DNA of 64,000 nt from Pseudo-nitzschia pungens (Eukaryota > Bacillariophyta > Bacillariophyceae > Bacillariales > Bacillariaceae), in assembly GCA_037355855.1 (NCBI GenBank), contig CM074759.1:2542001-2606000 (forward strand). The letters are read 5' to 3'. Positions 29,483-40,896 of this stretch are shown one piece after another (position 1 is the first letter of the stretch; every line of letters starts with the position of its first letter). Under the pieces are notes generated by a model that saw only the letters and a program-made list of their open reading frames with translations, did no database searches and was not told the origin of the DNA. The position numbers and the translations under genes were made by a program.

Positions 29483-29588
29483 TTTGGGGGCCAAGTCAAA
29501 CAATGTCTTTCAAGCGAACAATCTCTCGTCCATGCCATAGAGGTGCTTCTCCGTTTTTCAGACAAGGATATTTAAGGACTAAAGTACA

Positions 29589-29831
29589 ATGAGCCAAGAG
29601 CCTACCGTAGGGGTTCTCTTCGTTCACAAGACGGAGTGCAATAAAGCAACTCTGCTCAAAATAAGTCGGATTGTGAATCGAAACAGCAGTGATTTGTGTT
29701 TTTGTGTTATTCCTGAAAAAAGTGAGGTGAAAAAAAGAGTGATTCTGGGAGGAAACACTGTACGAGAGGAGCCACTCAGCGAACACCGAGTAATAAGGTA
29801 CGAAGTAATTTCTTTTTCGGTATCCGGATAG
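29589..29831 (+). CDS. Small hypothetical ORF of element G
   Basis: An 80-residue frame starting MSQEPTVGVLFVHKTEC, with a mixed hydrophobic/charged composition and no repeat bias, unlike the frames around it. It lies where F and F' have their conserved exon-like block, but no sequence similarity to that block is visible. Not recognised; may not be translated. Confidence 0.3.
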   Translation: MSQEPTVGVLFVHKTECNKATLLKISRIVNRNSSDLCFCVIPEKSEVKKRVILGGNTVREEPLSEHRVIRYEVISFSVSG

Positions 29832-30055
29832 TAGTTATTGTACAGTTGGTACATATTATACAGGATGAGCCTTCCCCGAGATGGTAGTAGCATTATAACA
29901 TAGAGAGAACACAGTTACAGCAGTAGTAGACAGTAACAGTGGTACCACTGTATGTCACTAATGTGGTGTCGTTGGTTCGAGTCCCATGGTGGAAATGTGT
30001 TTTGCTACATCACGATGCGATAGCAATATTTTTGCAGCGAACCACATGTCAGAAT
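29832..30055. ncRNA. tRNA-like B-box region of element G
   Basis: GGTTCGAGTCC at 29974-29984 and the conserved upstream GATGAGCCTTCCCCGAGATG correspond to 22410-22545 of F. No complete tRNA fold is seen. Confidence 0.4.
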
Positions 30056-31990
30056 AAGTGAGCTATTCAGTTATTCAATGGCGACATCCATACTATTGGT
30101 GATTTTTGAATACTTCTTTTTGAATACTCTTGCCCATGCACAGGATGAGGAATATTCACACTGGAATCACACAAACATTGGCCAGATTCATTCAAATATG
30201 TGATCTGCTGGTACTTTTTTCTAGTAAATTCCGCAGTACTGGGCCAAATATTAATTATTCAGTGGCGACATTCAAAATATAGGTGATTTTTGAATACTTC
30301 TTTTTGAATACTCTTCCCCATGCACAGGATGAGGAATATTCACACTGGAATCACACAAAGATTGGCCAGATTCATTCAGATATGTGATCTGGTACTTTTT
30401 TCTAGTAAATTCCGCAGTACTGGGCCAAATATTAATTATTCAGTGGCGACATTCAAAATATAGGTGATTTTTGAATACTTCTTTTTGAATACTCTTCCCC
30501 ATGCATAGGATCAGGAATATTCACACTGGAATCACACAAATATTGGCCACATTCATTCAGATATTTGATTTTACACTATTTTCTAGTAAATTTTCCAGTG
30601 GTGGACCAAATATTAATTATTTAGTGGTGACATCCAAATTATTGGTGATTTTTGAATACTTCTTTTTGAATACTCTTGCCCATGCACAGTATGAGGAATA
30701 TTCACACTGGAATCACAGAAATATTTGCCAGATTCATTCAGATATGTGATTTGGTACTTTTTTCTAGTAGTAAATTCCGCAGTAGTTAACCAAATATTAA
30801 TTATTCAGTGGTGACATTCAAAATATAGGTGATTTCTGAATACTTCTTTTTGCATACTCTTGCCCATGCACAGTATGAGGAATATTCACACTGGAATCAC
30901 ACAACTATTGGCCACGATTCATTCAGATATTTGATTTGGTACTTTTTTCTAGTAGTAAATTCTGCAGTAGTGGAATAAATATTAATTATTCAGTGGTGAC
31001 ATTCCAAATTATAGGTGATTTTTGAATACTTCTTTTTGCATACTCTTGCCCATGCATAGTATGAGGAATATTCACACTGGAATCACACAAATATTTGCCA
31101 GATTCATTCAGATATTTGATTTGGTACTTTTTTCTAGTGAATTCCGCAGTAGTGGAATAAATATTAATTATTCAGTGGTGACATCCAAATTATTGGTGAT
31201 TTTTGAATACTTCTTTTTGCATACTCTTGCCCATGCATAGGATGAGGAATATTCACACTGGAATCACACAAATATTTGCCAGATTCATTCAGATATTTGA
31301 TTTGGTACTTTTTTCTAGTGAATTCCGCAGTAGTGGAATAAATATTAATTATTCAGTGGTGACATCCAAATTATTGGTGATTTTTGAATACTTCTTTTTG
31401 CATACTCTTGCCCATGCATAGGATGAGGAATATACACACTGGAATCACACAAATATTTGCCAGATTCATTCAGATATTTGATTTGGTACTTTTTTCTAGT
31501 GAATTCCGCAGTAGTGGAATAAATATTAATTATTCAGTGGTGACATCCAAATTATTGGTGATTTTTGAATACTTCTTTTTGCATACTCTTGCCCATGCAT
31601 AGGATGAGGAATATTCACACTGGAATCACACAAATATTGGCCAGATTCATTCAGATATTTGATTTGGTACTTTTTTCTAGTAAATTCCGCAGTACTGGGC
31701 CAAATATTAATTATTCAGTGGTGACACCCAAATAATTGGTGATTTTTGAATACTTCTTTTTGAATACTCTTGCCCATGCATAGGATGAGGAATATTCACA
31801 CTGGAATCACACAACTATTGGCCAGATTCATTCAGATATGTGATTTTACAGTATTTTCTAGTAAATTCTACAGTACTGGGCCAAATATTAATTATTCAGT
31901 GGTGACATCCAAACGTTCAATGATTATGGAATACTTCTTTTTGAATACTCTTGCCCATGCACAGTATGAGGAATATTCACACTGGAATCC
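30056..31990. repeat. 181-bp satellite in element G
   Basis: About ten to eleven monomers of the family found in F. Neighbouring monomers at 31022, 31203 and 31384 are nearly identical, so here homogenisation is at the single-monomer level rather than the 724-bp level of F. Confidence 0.92.
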
Positions 31991-32329
31991 GCGCTGGAAT
32001 GGTGGAAATGTCCAAAATAGTAATGTAGATAAGTCATTTAAAATAGTTTAGTACTGTAGTTACTACTGTTTGTGTATTGATTAGTCCTTTTTCCGCTCCG
32101 TCTGTCCTTTTTCCATTGGGAGTAACCTTACATAAATGTAGTCAGAAATTATGGCGCGGCGGGGTGGGCTCGAAGTGGGTGAGGGCAGGCTTGTAGTAAT
32201 CACGAGTAGTTCTGTAGTAAATACAGTAGTGCTTTGTACTTGGTATGCACCAAAACCGAAAAAGCACGTACAGAAAAAGCACATAAATGCGTGTGCCAAA
32301 CTTCACATAATTTTGGGTGCAATCCGACG

Positions 32330-33215
32330 GCAACTGAATTACAATCCGACAGCAACTGCTGAAATACAATGCAACGGTGAGTGAACTGCATCAAGATCGG
32401 GGGTATTGATCATGGAGTTCACTTCTAACCATGCATGTAATTGCCTGCTTGGTCCTCGTAGGGAAGAATACACAGAACGCAACTGAAATACAATGATGCG
32501 ACGGGAACTGAAATACAATGATGCGATGGGAACTGAAATACGATGCGACGGCAACTGCTGAAATACAATCCGACGGCAACTGCTGAAATACAATGCGACG
32601 GTGAGTGAACTGCATCTTCTAACCATGCATGTAATTGCCTGCTTGGTCCTCGTAGGAAAGAATACACAGAACGCAACTGAAATACAATGATGCGACGGGG
32701 AACTGAAATAAAATCCGACGGCAACTGCTGAAATACAATGCGACGGTGAGTGAACTGCATCAAGATCGGGGGTATTGATCACGGAGTTCACTTCTAACCA
32801 TGCATGAAATTGCCTGCTTGCTCCTCGTAGGGAAGAATACACAAAACGCAACTGAAATACAATGCGACGGGGAACTGAAATAAAATCCGACGGGAACTGA
32901 AATACGATGCGACGGCAACTGCTCAAATACAATCCGACGGGGACTGAAATACAATCCGACGGCAACTGCTGAAATACGATGCAAGGATGCGACGGGAACA
33001 CGACGGGGAACTGAAATACAATCCGACGGCAATACAATCCGACGGCAATTGAAATAGGATAATACAATGCGACGGGGAACTGAAATAGGATGCGATGGCA
33101 ATACAATCCAACGGCAATACAATCCAACAGCAATTGAAATAGGATAATACAATGCGACGGGGAACTGAAATAGGATGCGACGGCAACTTAAGTTCAATAC
33201 GACGGCAACTGAAAT
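32330..33215. repeat. GATGCGACGGCAACTGAAATAC array in element G
   Basis: Short units of the type ATGCGACGGCAACTGAAATA, arranged in longer ~250-bp blocks with CATGCATGTAATTGCCTGCT and AGGGAAGAATACACAGAACG. Related to the arrays at 25440-25850 and 47330-47480. Stop-free minus-strand frames are repeat products. Confidence 0.88.
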
Positions 33216-33299
33216 CCATTTTGTACCAATACAGTATTTGGTATTAGTCAGAATACTAGTGGTTCGTAACATCAATAATAGTGTAACATTATTATCATG

Positions 33300-33690
33300 T
33301 GATAATGGGCGTTGCCTCTAGAAACGATGGGCGTTGCCTCTAAAAATGATGGGCGTTGCCTCTAAAATTGATGGGCGTTGCCTCTAGAAATGATGGGCGT
33401 TGCCTCAAAAATTTATGGGCGTTGCCTCAAAAATTGATGGGCGTTGCCTCGAAAATTAATGGGCATTGCCTCGAAAATTCATGGGCGTTGCCTCGAAAAT
33501 TCATGGGCGTTGCCTCGAAAATTAATGGGCGTTGCCTCGAAAAGTAATGGGGCTTGCCTCGAAAATTTATGGGCGTTGCCTCGAAAATTTATGGGCGTTG
33601 CCTCGAAAATTTATGAGCGTTGCCTCGAAAATTTATGAGCGTTGCCTCGAAAATTTATGGGCGTTGCCTCTAAAAATAATTGGCATAGGC
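33300..33690. repeat. 22-bp ATGGGCGTTGCCTCGAAAATT array in element G
   Basis: About 17 to 18 tandem units of ~22 bp (ATGGGCGTTGCCTCGAAAAT plus 2 bases) near the right end of G. F has a 21-bp array and F' has a GACGA-rich array in the equivalent position, each of unrelated sequence. Confidence 0.9.
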
Positions 33691-33816
33691 TGTAAAATAT
33701 ATATGGTACGGGACTGAAAAAATGAAGCCGGGGGACAATCCTTTGGTCAAATATTTGACCCCAAAAGGACCCGGCACGAAAATTTTTGACCCACGTCTAA
33801 AATCAGTTATCAGACG

Positions 33817-34519
33817 CATTTCTTGAAAGGCTTTGTCTTGAGCGGGTCCCCAAGTAAAAGATGAAGGGGCTTTTCTTTGTTTGCCTTTGCTGGTGGCTGC
33901 TTGAGGAGTTTTCTTGGGGCCACCAGTGACATCAAATAGAGGAGCTAGGACATGGGATCTGCGAGGCCACATATCCCTGTAGTACCCTACTGCTCCGAGG
34001 AAGGACTTGACTTGGGTGACAGTTCTTGGTCAATCCATGTGCAATATGGCTTCAATCTTCTTTCTCCAAGGCTTAACTGCTGTAGGTGTCATCCAGTATC
34101 CAAGGAAGTCAGTCTCTTGTACAGTCCAATCACATTTGAGTGGGTTGCATTTAAGTCCATTTTGGTTGAGGCGGTCTAGGATCTTATCAATGGTCTTCAT
34201 ATGGAGGTCAAAAGATCCATTGGTCCATATTCCTATATCATCAATATACACAGTGCAATCTGTGTCCTGTAGAATGTCTTCCATGAGCTGTTGAGCAACA
34301 TCAGGGGAGACTTTAACTCCCATTGGTAGTCTTTGGTACTCGTAGCATCCATATGGAGTGACTATGGTACAGAGTTTCTTGCTTGCATCATCCAGTTCAA
34401 AGCAGTAGTATTGCATGGACAAGTCAATCTTAGTGAAGTGGGTATACTTGCCGCGCTTGTTCATGATGTCTTGTATCCTAGGTATGGGATATGGTCTGCG
34501 CTCAAGAAGTTCATTGAGC
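33817..34519 (-). pseudogene. pol: Gypsy element D: reverse transcriptase fragment
   Basis: Resumes D after element G. It contains the RT fingers-palm stretch from [20 protein letters not shown] through FTKIDLSMQYYCFEL, the YIDD box (TVYIDDIGIW) and [14 protein letters not shown] into RHS of the RT/RNase H linker ([17 protein letters not shown]). A TGA at 34030-34032 replaces the Arg codon of MDRPRTV. At 34519 the sequence jumps from the RT segment FRELNE back to the APLFD linker region of another copy (H). Part of the RT is therefore present twice in a row. Confidence 0.85.
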
Positions 34520-35653
34520 TAGGACATGGGATCTTTGGGGCCACATATCTCTGTAGTATCCAATGGCTCCTAGAAATGACTTGACTTGGGTAACAGTTCT
34601 TGGGCGATCCATATGTAGTATGGCTTCAATCTTCTTTCTCCATGGCTTAACTGCTGGCTGTGGGTGTCATCCAGTAACCAAGGAAGTCAGTCTCTTGTAC
34701 AGCCCAATCACACTTGAGTGGGTTGCATTTAAGTCCATTTTGGTTGAGCCGGTCTAGAATTTTGTCAATGGTCTTCATGTGTAAGTCAAAGGATCCATTA
34801 GTCCATATTCCAATATCATCAATGTAGACAGTGCAATCAGTATCTTGTAGTATGTCTTCCATGAGCTGTTGAGCTACATCTGGGGAGACTTTAACTCCCA
34901 TTGGTAGGCGCTGGTACTCATAGCATCCATATGGGTTGACTATGGTACATACTTTCTTGCTCGCATCATCCAGTTCAAAGCAGTAGTATTGCATGGACAA
35001 GTCAATCTTGGTGAAGTGAGTATACTTGCCTCTCTTGTTCATGATATCCTGTATTCGTGGTATAGGATATGGTCTTCTTTCAAGGAGTTCATTGAGTTCT
35101 CTGAAGTCTGATACCCATCTTACTCTATTGTCTTTCTTTGGTATGATGAAGGTTGGAAAGGCCCATTCAGCTGGTCCGGTGCAGCGTTTGAGTACTCCAT
35201 CATTACAAAGATTCTGGAGCTCCCTTTTGAATAGGTCCTTGCGCTTGTATGCCACTGGGTATGGCTTCTTGTGTATGGGCCTGGATCCGGGCTTCAGTCT
35301 TAGAGATATCTTCTTGTGTGGATACTTTCCAAGTTCTCCATTGAAGGCGTTCGGGTACTTGTTTAGTATTGCTTGGAACTGCTGCTGTTCTGCTTTGGAC
35401 ATGTGGGACTGTTGCTGTGCCACTGTGGATGGATCTGTTTCTTGGTAGGCTCTGTCTAGGATAACCTTGGACTTGTACAGATTAGCGAAGGAGGGATCAT
35501 CAGCAAAGAGTTCAGCATCCTCTAGTTCTTCCATGAGCATAGTATGATTTGCTGTTTGGTACAGAGAGGTATCTTTCATGGGGATGGTTCAATCCATCCA
35601 CTGGACTGCGTCCTTGTTGAATAGGAGGTTGATCTTTGCTAGGTGAAGGAAGT
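34520..35653 (-). pseudogene. pol: Gypsy element H: protease end and reverse transcriptase
   Basis: A copy of the C/D/L family. It reads from the protease tail (MKDTSLYQTANHTMLMEELE) through [19 protein letters not shown], the YIDD box and CDWAVQETDFLGYWM. A TGA at 35589-35591 replaces Arg in MDRTIPMK. A small indel near 34665 shifts the frame after GYWMTP. It is joined at 34520 to element D through the shared word GAGCTAGGACATGGGATC-like sequence and is cut at 35654 by an LTR. The part from 34685 on is repeated inverted at 48549-49517. Confidence 0.85.
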
Positions 35654-36016
35654 TGTAACACTCTAAGGTAGAAAATTCGGAGTAGTATTAAATTGTGTGT
35701 TATTTCATACTTTACGAGATGGGATTCAAATTAAAGAGGGGGAATAATGAGCGATGATGTCATCGCGACCTCTTTATAGGATATCTGTCCTTGTATATTA
35801 TATATATCTTGTATGTAACCTTAATCGTATAATGATATCCGTTCCTGTATATTATATATATCTTGTATGTAACCTTAATCGTATAATCGCTCTCTTCTGC
35901 ATGCTCGCTTGTATATCCCGGATATCCACACTTGAATATCTTTTATATTCAAATCCTATGTGGGATTCGATTAATTATTAATTCGTAACACTACTAGCGT
36001 ACGCTAGCATGTTACA
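35654..36016 (-). repeat. LTR of gypsy element I (left arm)
   Basis: TGTAACACTCTAAGG ... CATGTTACA. About 54 bp containing GATATCCGTTCCTGTATATT are tandemly duplicated (35790-35885), making this LTR about 363 bp, longer than its relatives. It is inserted in the protease region of H; the bases before it are GAAGT. Confidence 0.88.
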
Positions 36017-36273
36017 TAGTGCCTCATGATTGAACGAATCCCAAAATTAAGCCGTCCAATGGCTCATTGAGCAATCTGAGTCCTCTGATTGGCTAGACTG
36101 AAGATCGGGGAATTCATTTGTTGGGGACTCGATTGGGTCTTGGTACGGAGTAATCTTCCGGATGTTCACTGTTTCAACCACTGAAGGGGATCTCTGCAGT
36201 TTCACAGTGCCATTAGGATTGACTTGTAGGATTGGGAAAGGTCCAAGCTTTCGGGGTTGTAGCTTGCTAGGAT
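36017..36273 (-). pseudogene. pol: Gypsy element I: integrase C-terminal tail (left arm)
   Basis: The minus strand encodes the end of the integrase (NGTVKLQRSPSVVETVNIRK to SMSHWTA) and 3' UTR next to the LTR. It breaks off at 36273, where J-associated sequence starts with TATGTTGATATTCAAG. The rest of I is missing. Confidence 0.85.
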
Positions 36274-36942
36274 CATATGTTGATATTCAAGATGCTATGG
36301 ACTGTGCTAAGGCTACTGTGTAGGAAAGTGTACTGGGGCTACATGCGCTAGCATCCAGTAACTAACTACAGGAGCTGAGCTAAGTGCTAGATCTGTGTGC
36401 TAATATCTAGCATAAGCACCTAGCAACAGGCTTAGCAACAGGCTTAGCAACAGGCTTAGCAACAGGCTTATTCTATATGGTATGGGGTGCTAACTCCAAG
36501 ATACCAGGGTCCTCGCATAGGATTTGTACCAGTTGTACATACCCCGGGTATAGCACCCGTACTAGCACAGTGTAGCTGAGTGCTACAGGGTTAGGGTTGC
36601 TAATGCTACGAGATACTGGATATGCTAACCTACCATGCTACCATACTATGCTACCGCCGGGGTGAGGTCATTGATGTACAATTGGTACTATGACCGGATA
36701 CCTGACCCAGACAGTCATTAGGTGAGCAAGTTAGCACACGATTAGATCTAATTAAGTGCTAACGCTACTCCGTGCGCTACGCTACTCCGTGCGCTACGCT
36801 ACTCCGTGCGCTACGCTACTCCGTGCGCTACGCTACTCCGTGCGCTACGCTACTCCGTAGAATACAGTACTGGGCCTACAGCACTGTACGAGATATCGAA
36901 GCACTGTCACGCTACGATACAGAGCTGAGCTGCGCTCAGCTT
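36274..36942. repeat. Dispersed repeat J (left arm)
   Basis: It has four 12-bp CTTAGCAACAGG units (about 36420-36470), a block starting TATGGGGTGCTAACTCC (36481) and five 17-bp TCCGTGCGCTACGCTAC units near 36768-36855. It ends near the self-complementary AGCTGAGCTGCGCTCAGCT. It is homologous to 26940-27385 inside element G and partly to the target of the hAT-like element at 6022-6060. No coding capacity; class unknown. Confidence 0.75.
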
Positions 36943-38469
36943 CCACTATATTTTCACTCTTTCTTTTCCACTCTAAAATAAACACCTATCATGCCCTCCC
37001 CTTTTGATCGATTCCGACGTACCTCTAGGGAAGTACCTTGTAGTAATTAAGTGTATGCAATAGAACTTGAACAGTATCCACTGTAGACTCACGATTTGCC
37101 CGGAATCCGTGTTGTACTGTTGTTATTGCTATCCACTGTTTCAGTATGTATTGAACTACGGATCAAACTACAAATTATGGATCAAGTTACGAACCTACAA
37201 ATTGCCGACGGGCATATCAACGCAGTTTATCAGACCCACCGCTCCACCCACTACAAAAGCCAGGACGCTGGCATATAGAGCGTGTGAAGAAATCCAGCTG
37301 GCTGATCACCACTGCTGGCATCCATGCCATCACTTGGATGTAAAATATACTCAGCTGTAATTGCGCTGCAGCTGACATCGCGAGATCCCCGATGTAAATG
37401 GGGAGCACTTCCCCAGCAGACAGACAACGCGCGAAAACCGACCGGAGCCCACACATCCACCTCTGGGGCCTACTGATACAGAATACAGTAGTTGGGCGTC
37501 ATGGTGGCACCATGGAGGCTTGATCCGGGGGGGAAGGAGCAAGACAGACGTGGAGAAAGGCGACGTCCATGATTCCCTGTTAATTCCACTTACAGGATTC
37601 AAGGGGACGCGCTTGCCACGGATGGGACTACAAACTGGAAAAGAACTTCCCGGGGAGACAGAACACCACGTAAGGGACCTTCCAGTGGGACCAGGCGTCA
37701 AGCAGAACAATGGACCAAGACCAGATGTCCAGCAGAACAATGGACATGACGTCAGAACCATCCAACAAAAATAATGAGGCCACGACACTGACACCTCACT
37801 CTGCCATATCGTCGGTTTTGATTTTTAGCCAGGGGATCTTCAAAGATACCAACCATCGTGCAACTTGATCTATGCCCCCTGTCTAAGTTCCCGGTTGGAA
37901 TCAGAACTAGAAACAAGAAGAACCCTGAGATCAGTCATATCTCAAAATCAAATCGATCGATCAGAGCAGAAAGACCAAATAGAATATCCTTTCTTTCGGT
38001 TGACACGAAACCTTTCTTTCTTTTGGCTGAAACAGTTCCCGCCAACAAAAGAATTTGGTTCAGAAACTGAAACAAGACCTGTATGTCCTTCTTGACATCG
38101 AGCCTGAGCGTTTATGACGTTCGACGGCTGAAAAGCCTGTATGTTTGCATGTATTTGCAAAAAGTATCCCTGAAACTACCAGTATCCTCAACAAGAAGCC
38201 CATCCTTGCTCGTGACAGAAGAGAAGGTGCCATCGGTAGTGCCTGAAGAGTGCCCTACGAACGGACTCCAAACCAGAAACCCCTGAAGAATTTTCTCCCG
38301 CAATGAATTGCCAAGATCACGATCGCTCTCACTGAAGAACAACGGGGACAATGTGCTATATATATAGCTTGTCCCTACACTGAAAGCGCACGAGAGATTG
38401 CTTAGATTAATTGCTGTATCCTGCGCTGCATTCCAGAACGCCGGAACGATAGGATTGGATCGATGTATT
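36943..38469. other. Unrecognised segment K (left arm)
   Basis: About 1.5 kb without clear genes. The longest frame (147 codons, minus, 37351-37794) is Cys/Pro/Ser-rich and not recognised. A frame on the minus strand from 38579 to 38112 is likewise unknown. Its composition is more balanced than the AT-rich neighbours. It may be the remains of a further retroelement, but no diagnostic motif was found. Confidence 0.4.
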
Positions 38470-39369
38470 ATGTCTGCATCGGGGACTGAAATTGGACCGT
38501 GTTTTGACTGGCTCCAACTCGCATTGTCCCCCGGGACTGGATGAGGGAGCCGTAGGCATATTGCCTGTCGGGGCGCCAACTTTTGTCTGTTGTTGCTGCT
38601 GTAGCAATTACATGGTCACATGTCTGCAGTTGCTGCTGTAGCAATTACATGGTCACATGTCTGCATCTCATGTTTCGTGGGGCGTCTGGAGGGGAAGTAG
38701 GAAACAACACCATTAAGCAGGAGCTTAATATCCAGTGCCGTAGGCTCTTCTTCTTCCACTTCAGATGGGTGTTGATTGCATGTTCTTCACTGGTTCATAT
38801 TCTGGGGAGGTAACTTGGTCTTCCATTAGAATCATGTTGTAACCAGCAGCAGTCATATCTGCATGACTGTCCTGCGCAGTTGCTTTCTGTAGGACTTGCA
38901 TGGTGCCCGTAACCAACTTGGATATCTCATTTTCTTTGTGTCGTAACCTTTCCTTGTATCTACCATGCTGTAATCCTCTTTCCTTGTAAGTCACGGGCGC
39001 TGTGAACGTCATATTGCTCCTTACATTCGATCGTCTCCAGTTCGATATGCCTTGTCTAACAGCAATGCGCCAGCGCCATGCGTCCAGGCTGCGCCTGTCT
39101 TGTTGCTCCAGTCTTGTCCCCTTGCTCCAGCCAATCCTTTTTTGGCTGCTGTAGGCTTTTCTCTTGTTGCTCGGAACATTCATTACATTCGATCTGGCAA
39201 GAACTTTGTTTGTAGAGTCTGTTGCAATTGTTGCAAGGACAGGAATATATCGATCCGTTGCTATCGATTTGTCTATCGATTCGTTGGTGCCGATCCGGTT
39301 GCTACCAATCCGTTGACATCGATCCGGTGGAGTACTTTAATTCATCGAGCGCTTTCAGTGCAAGGACAG
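38470..39369. other. 900-bp loop between the inverted arms
   Basis: Single-copy between the arms. It contains two tandem 37-bp units with TGCTGTAGCAATTACATGGT (38592-38666). A minus-strand frame of 140 codons (38761-39183) is rich in Arg, Lys, Gln and Met and not recognised. TCGATCC-rich repeats lie near 39245-39345. It lacks any inverted partner, so the duplication is not a perfect palindrome. Confidence 0.7.
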
Positions 39370-40896
39370 AATACATCGATCCAATCCTATCGTTCCGGCG
39401 TTCTGGAATGCAGCGCAGGATACAGCAATTAATCTAAGCAATCTCTCGTGCGCTTTCAGTGTAGGGACAAGCTATATATATAGCACATTGTCCCCGTTGT
39501 TCTTCAGTGAGAGCGATCGTGATCTTGGCAATTCATTGCGGGAGAAAATTCTTCAGGGGTTTCTGGTTTGGAGTCCGTTCGTAGGGCACTCTTCAGGCAC
39601 TACCGATGGCACCTTCTCTTCTGTCACGAGCAAGGATGGGCTTCTTGTTGAGGATACTGGTAGTTTCAGGGATACTTTTTGCAAATACATGCAAACATAC
39701 AGGCTTTTCAGCCGTCGAACGTCATAAACGCTCAGGCTCGATGTCAAGAAGGACATACAGGTCTTGTTTCAGTTTCTGAACCAAATTCTTTTGTTGGCGG
39801 GAACTGTTTCAGCCAAAAGAAAGAAAGGTTTCGTGTCAACCGAAAGAAAGGATATTCTATTTGGTCTTTCTGCTCTGATCGATCGATTTGATTTTGAGAT
39901 ATGACTGATCTCAGGGTTCTTCTTGTTTCTAGTTCTGATTCCAACCGGGAACTTAGACAGGGGGCATAGATCAAGTTGCATGATGGTTGGTATCTTTGAA
40001 GATCCCCTGGCTAAAAATCAAAACCGACGATATGGCAGAGTGAGGTGTCAGTGTCGTGGCCTCATTATTTTTGTTGGATGGTTCTGACGTCATGTCCATT
40101 GTTCTGCTGGACATCTGGTCTTGGTCCATTGTTCTGCTTGACGCCTGGTCCCACTGGAAGGTCCCTTACGTGGTGTTCTGTCTCCCCGGGAAGTTCTTTT
40201 CCAGTTTGTAGTCCCATCCGTGGCAAGCGCGTCCCCTTGAATCCTGTAAGTGGAATTAACAGGGAATCATGGACGTCGCCTTTCTCCACGTCTGTCTTGC
40301 TCCTTCCCCCCCGGATCAAGCCTCCATGGTGCCACCATGACGCCCAACTACTGTATTCTGTATCAGTAGGCCCCAGAGGTGGATGTGTGGGCTCCGGTCG
40401 GTTTTCGCGCGTTGTCTGTCTGCTGGGGAAGTGCTCCCCATTTACATCGGGGATCTCGCGATGTCAGCTGCAGCGCAATTACAGCTGAGTATATTTTACA
40501 TCCAAGTGATGGCATGGATGCCAGCAGTGGTGATCAGCCAGCTGGATTTCTTCACACGCTCTATATGCCAGCGTCCTGGCTTTTGTAGTGGGTGGAGCGG
40601 TGGGTCTGATAAACTGCGTTGATATGCCCGTCGGCAATTTGTAGGTTCGTAACTTGATCCATAATTCGTAGTTTGATCCGTAGTTCAATACATACTGAAA
40701 CAGTGGATAGCAATAACAACAGTACAACACGGATTCCGGGCAAATCGTGAGTCTACAGTGGATACTGTTCAAGTTCTATTGCATACACTTAATTACTACA
40801 AGGTACTTCCCTAGAGGTACGTCGGAATCGATCAAAAGGGGAGGGCATGATAGGTGTTTATTTTAGAGTGGAAAAGAAAGAGTGAAAATATAGTGG
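39370..40896. other. Unrecognised segment K (right arm)
   Basis: Inverted copy of 36943-38469 with the same frames on the opposite strand. One visible difference is a single base in the GATCAAACTACGAATTATGG stretch (40660-40680), where the left arm reads CAAATTATGG. Confidence 0.4.

Larger units (their letters stand above)
26616..33816. mobile_element. Giant CGTC-ended element G (7,201 bp, TSD CA) carrying satellite arrays
   Basis: Ends are CGTCTAATAACTGATTTT and, inverted at the right, CGTCTGATAACTGATTTT (18 bp, one mismatch). CA flanks both sides (26614-26615 and 33817-33818). Removal of the element and one CA restores CTTTCATTTCTTGAAAGG, which aligns base for base in length with C and L. 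It has the same order of parts as F (G-run array, CGTC tract, B box, 181-bp satellite, CAACTG array) but the terminal sequence, the J-like insert and the right-hand array differ. The MPKASS ORF and the exon-like block of F are absent. No transposase is seen. Confidence 0.88.
34685..38469. repeat. Left arm of the large inverted duplication
   Basis: This arm is matched in inverted orientation by 39370-49517 once element F' is removed. In the central part, positions sum to 77839 (for example 37351-37794 with 40045-40488, whose 147-residue translations are identical). Farther out the sum changes by one 17-bp and two 12-bp repeat units (77846). It contains parts of element H, the I LTR and integrase tail, the J repeat and segment K. 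The arms look nearly identical. Confidence 0.95.

Noticed and set aside
29099..29503. Lys/Asp/Glu-rich minus-strand ORFs in the CGTC tract of G
   Set aside because: A translation of the 22-bp simple repeat.
32339..33133. 264-codon minus-strand ORF and its neighbours in element G
   Set aside because: The translation is a repeat of the CAACTG-type array; no domain and no bias beyond the repeat.
36590..36602. Telomere-like GGTTAGGGTT in repeat J (also CCCTAACCC at 41228)
   Set aside because: Only about two units, internal to a dispersed repeat; no array.
37351..37794. 147-codon ORF duplicated in both arms as a gene
   Set aside because: Its presence in two copies follows from the inverted duplication; composition and lack of motifs give no support for coding.
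38560..38590. Lysine-tRNA-like primer-binding site (TTGGCGCCCCGACAGG on the minus strand) near the arm/loop border
   Set aside because: The resemblance is partial, no LTR pair flanks it, and the nearby frames are not recognisable retroelement genes.
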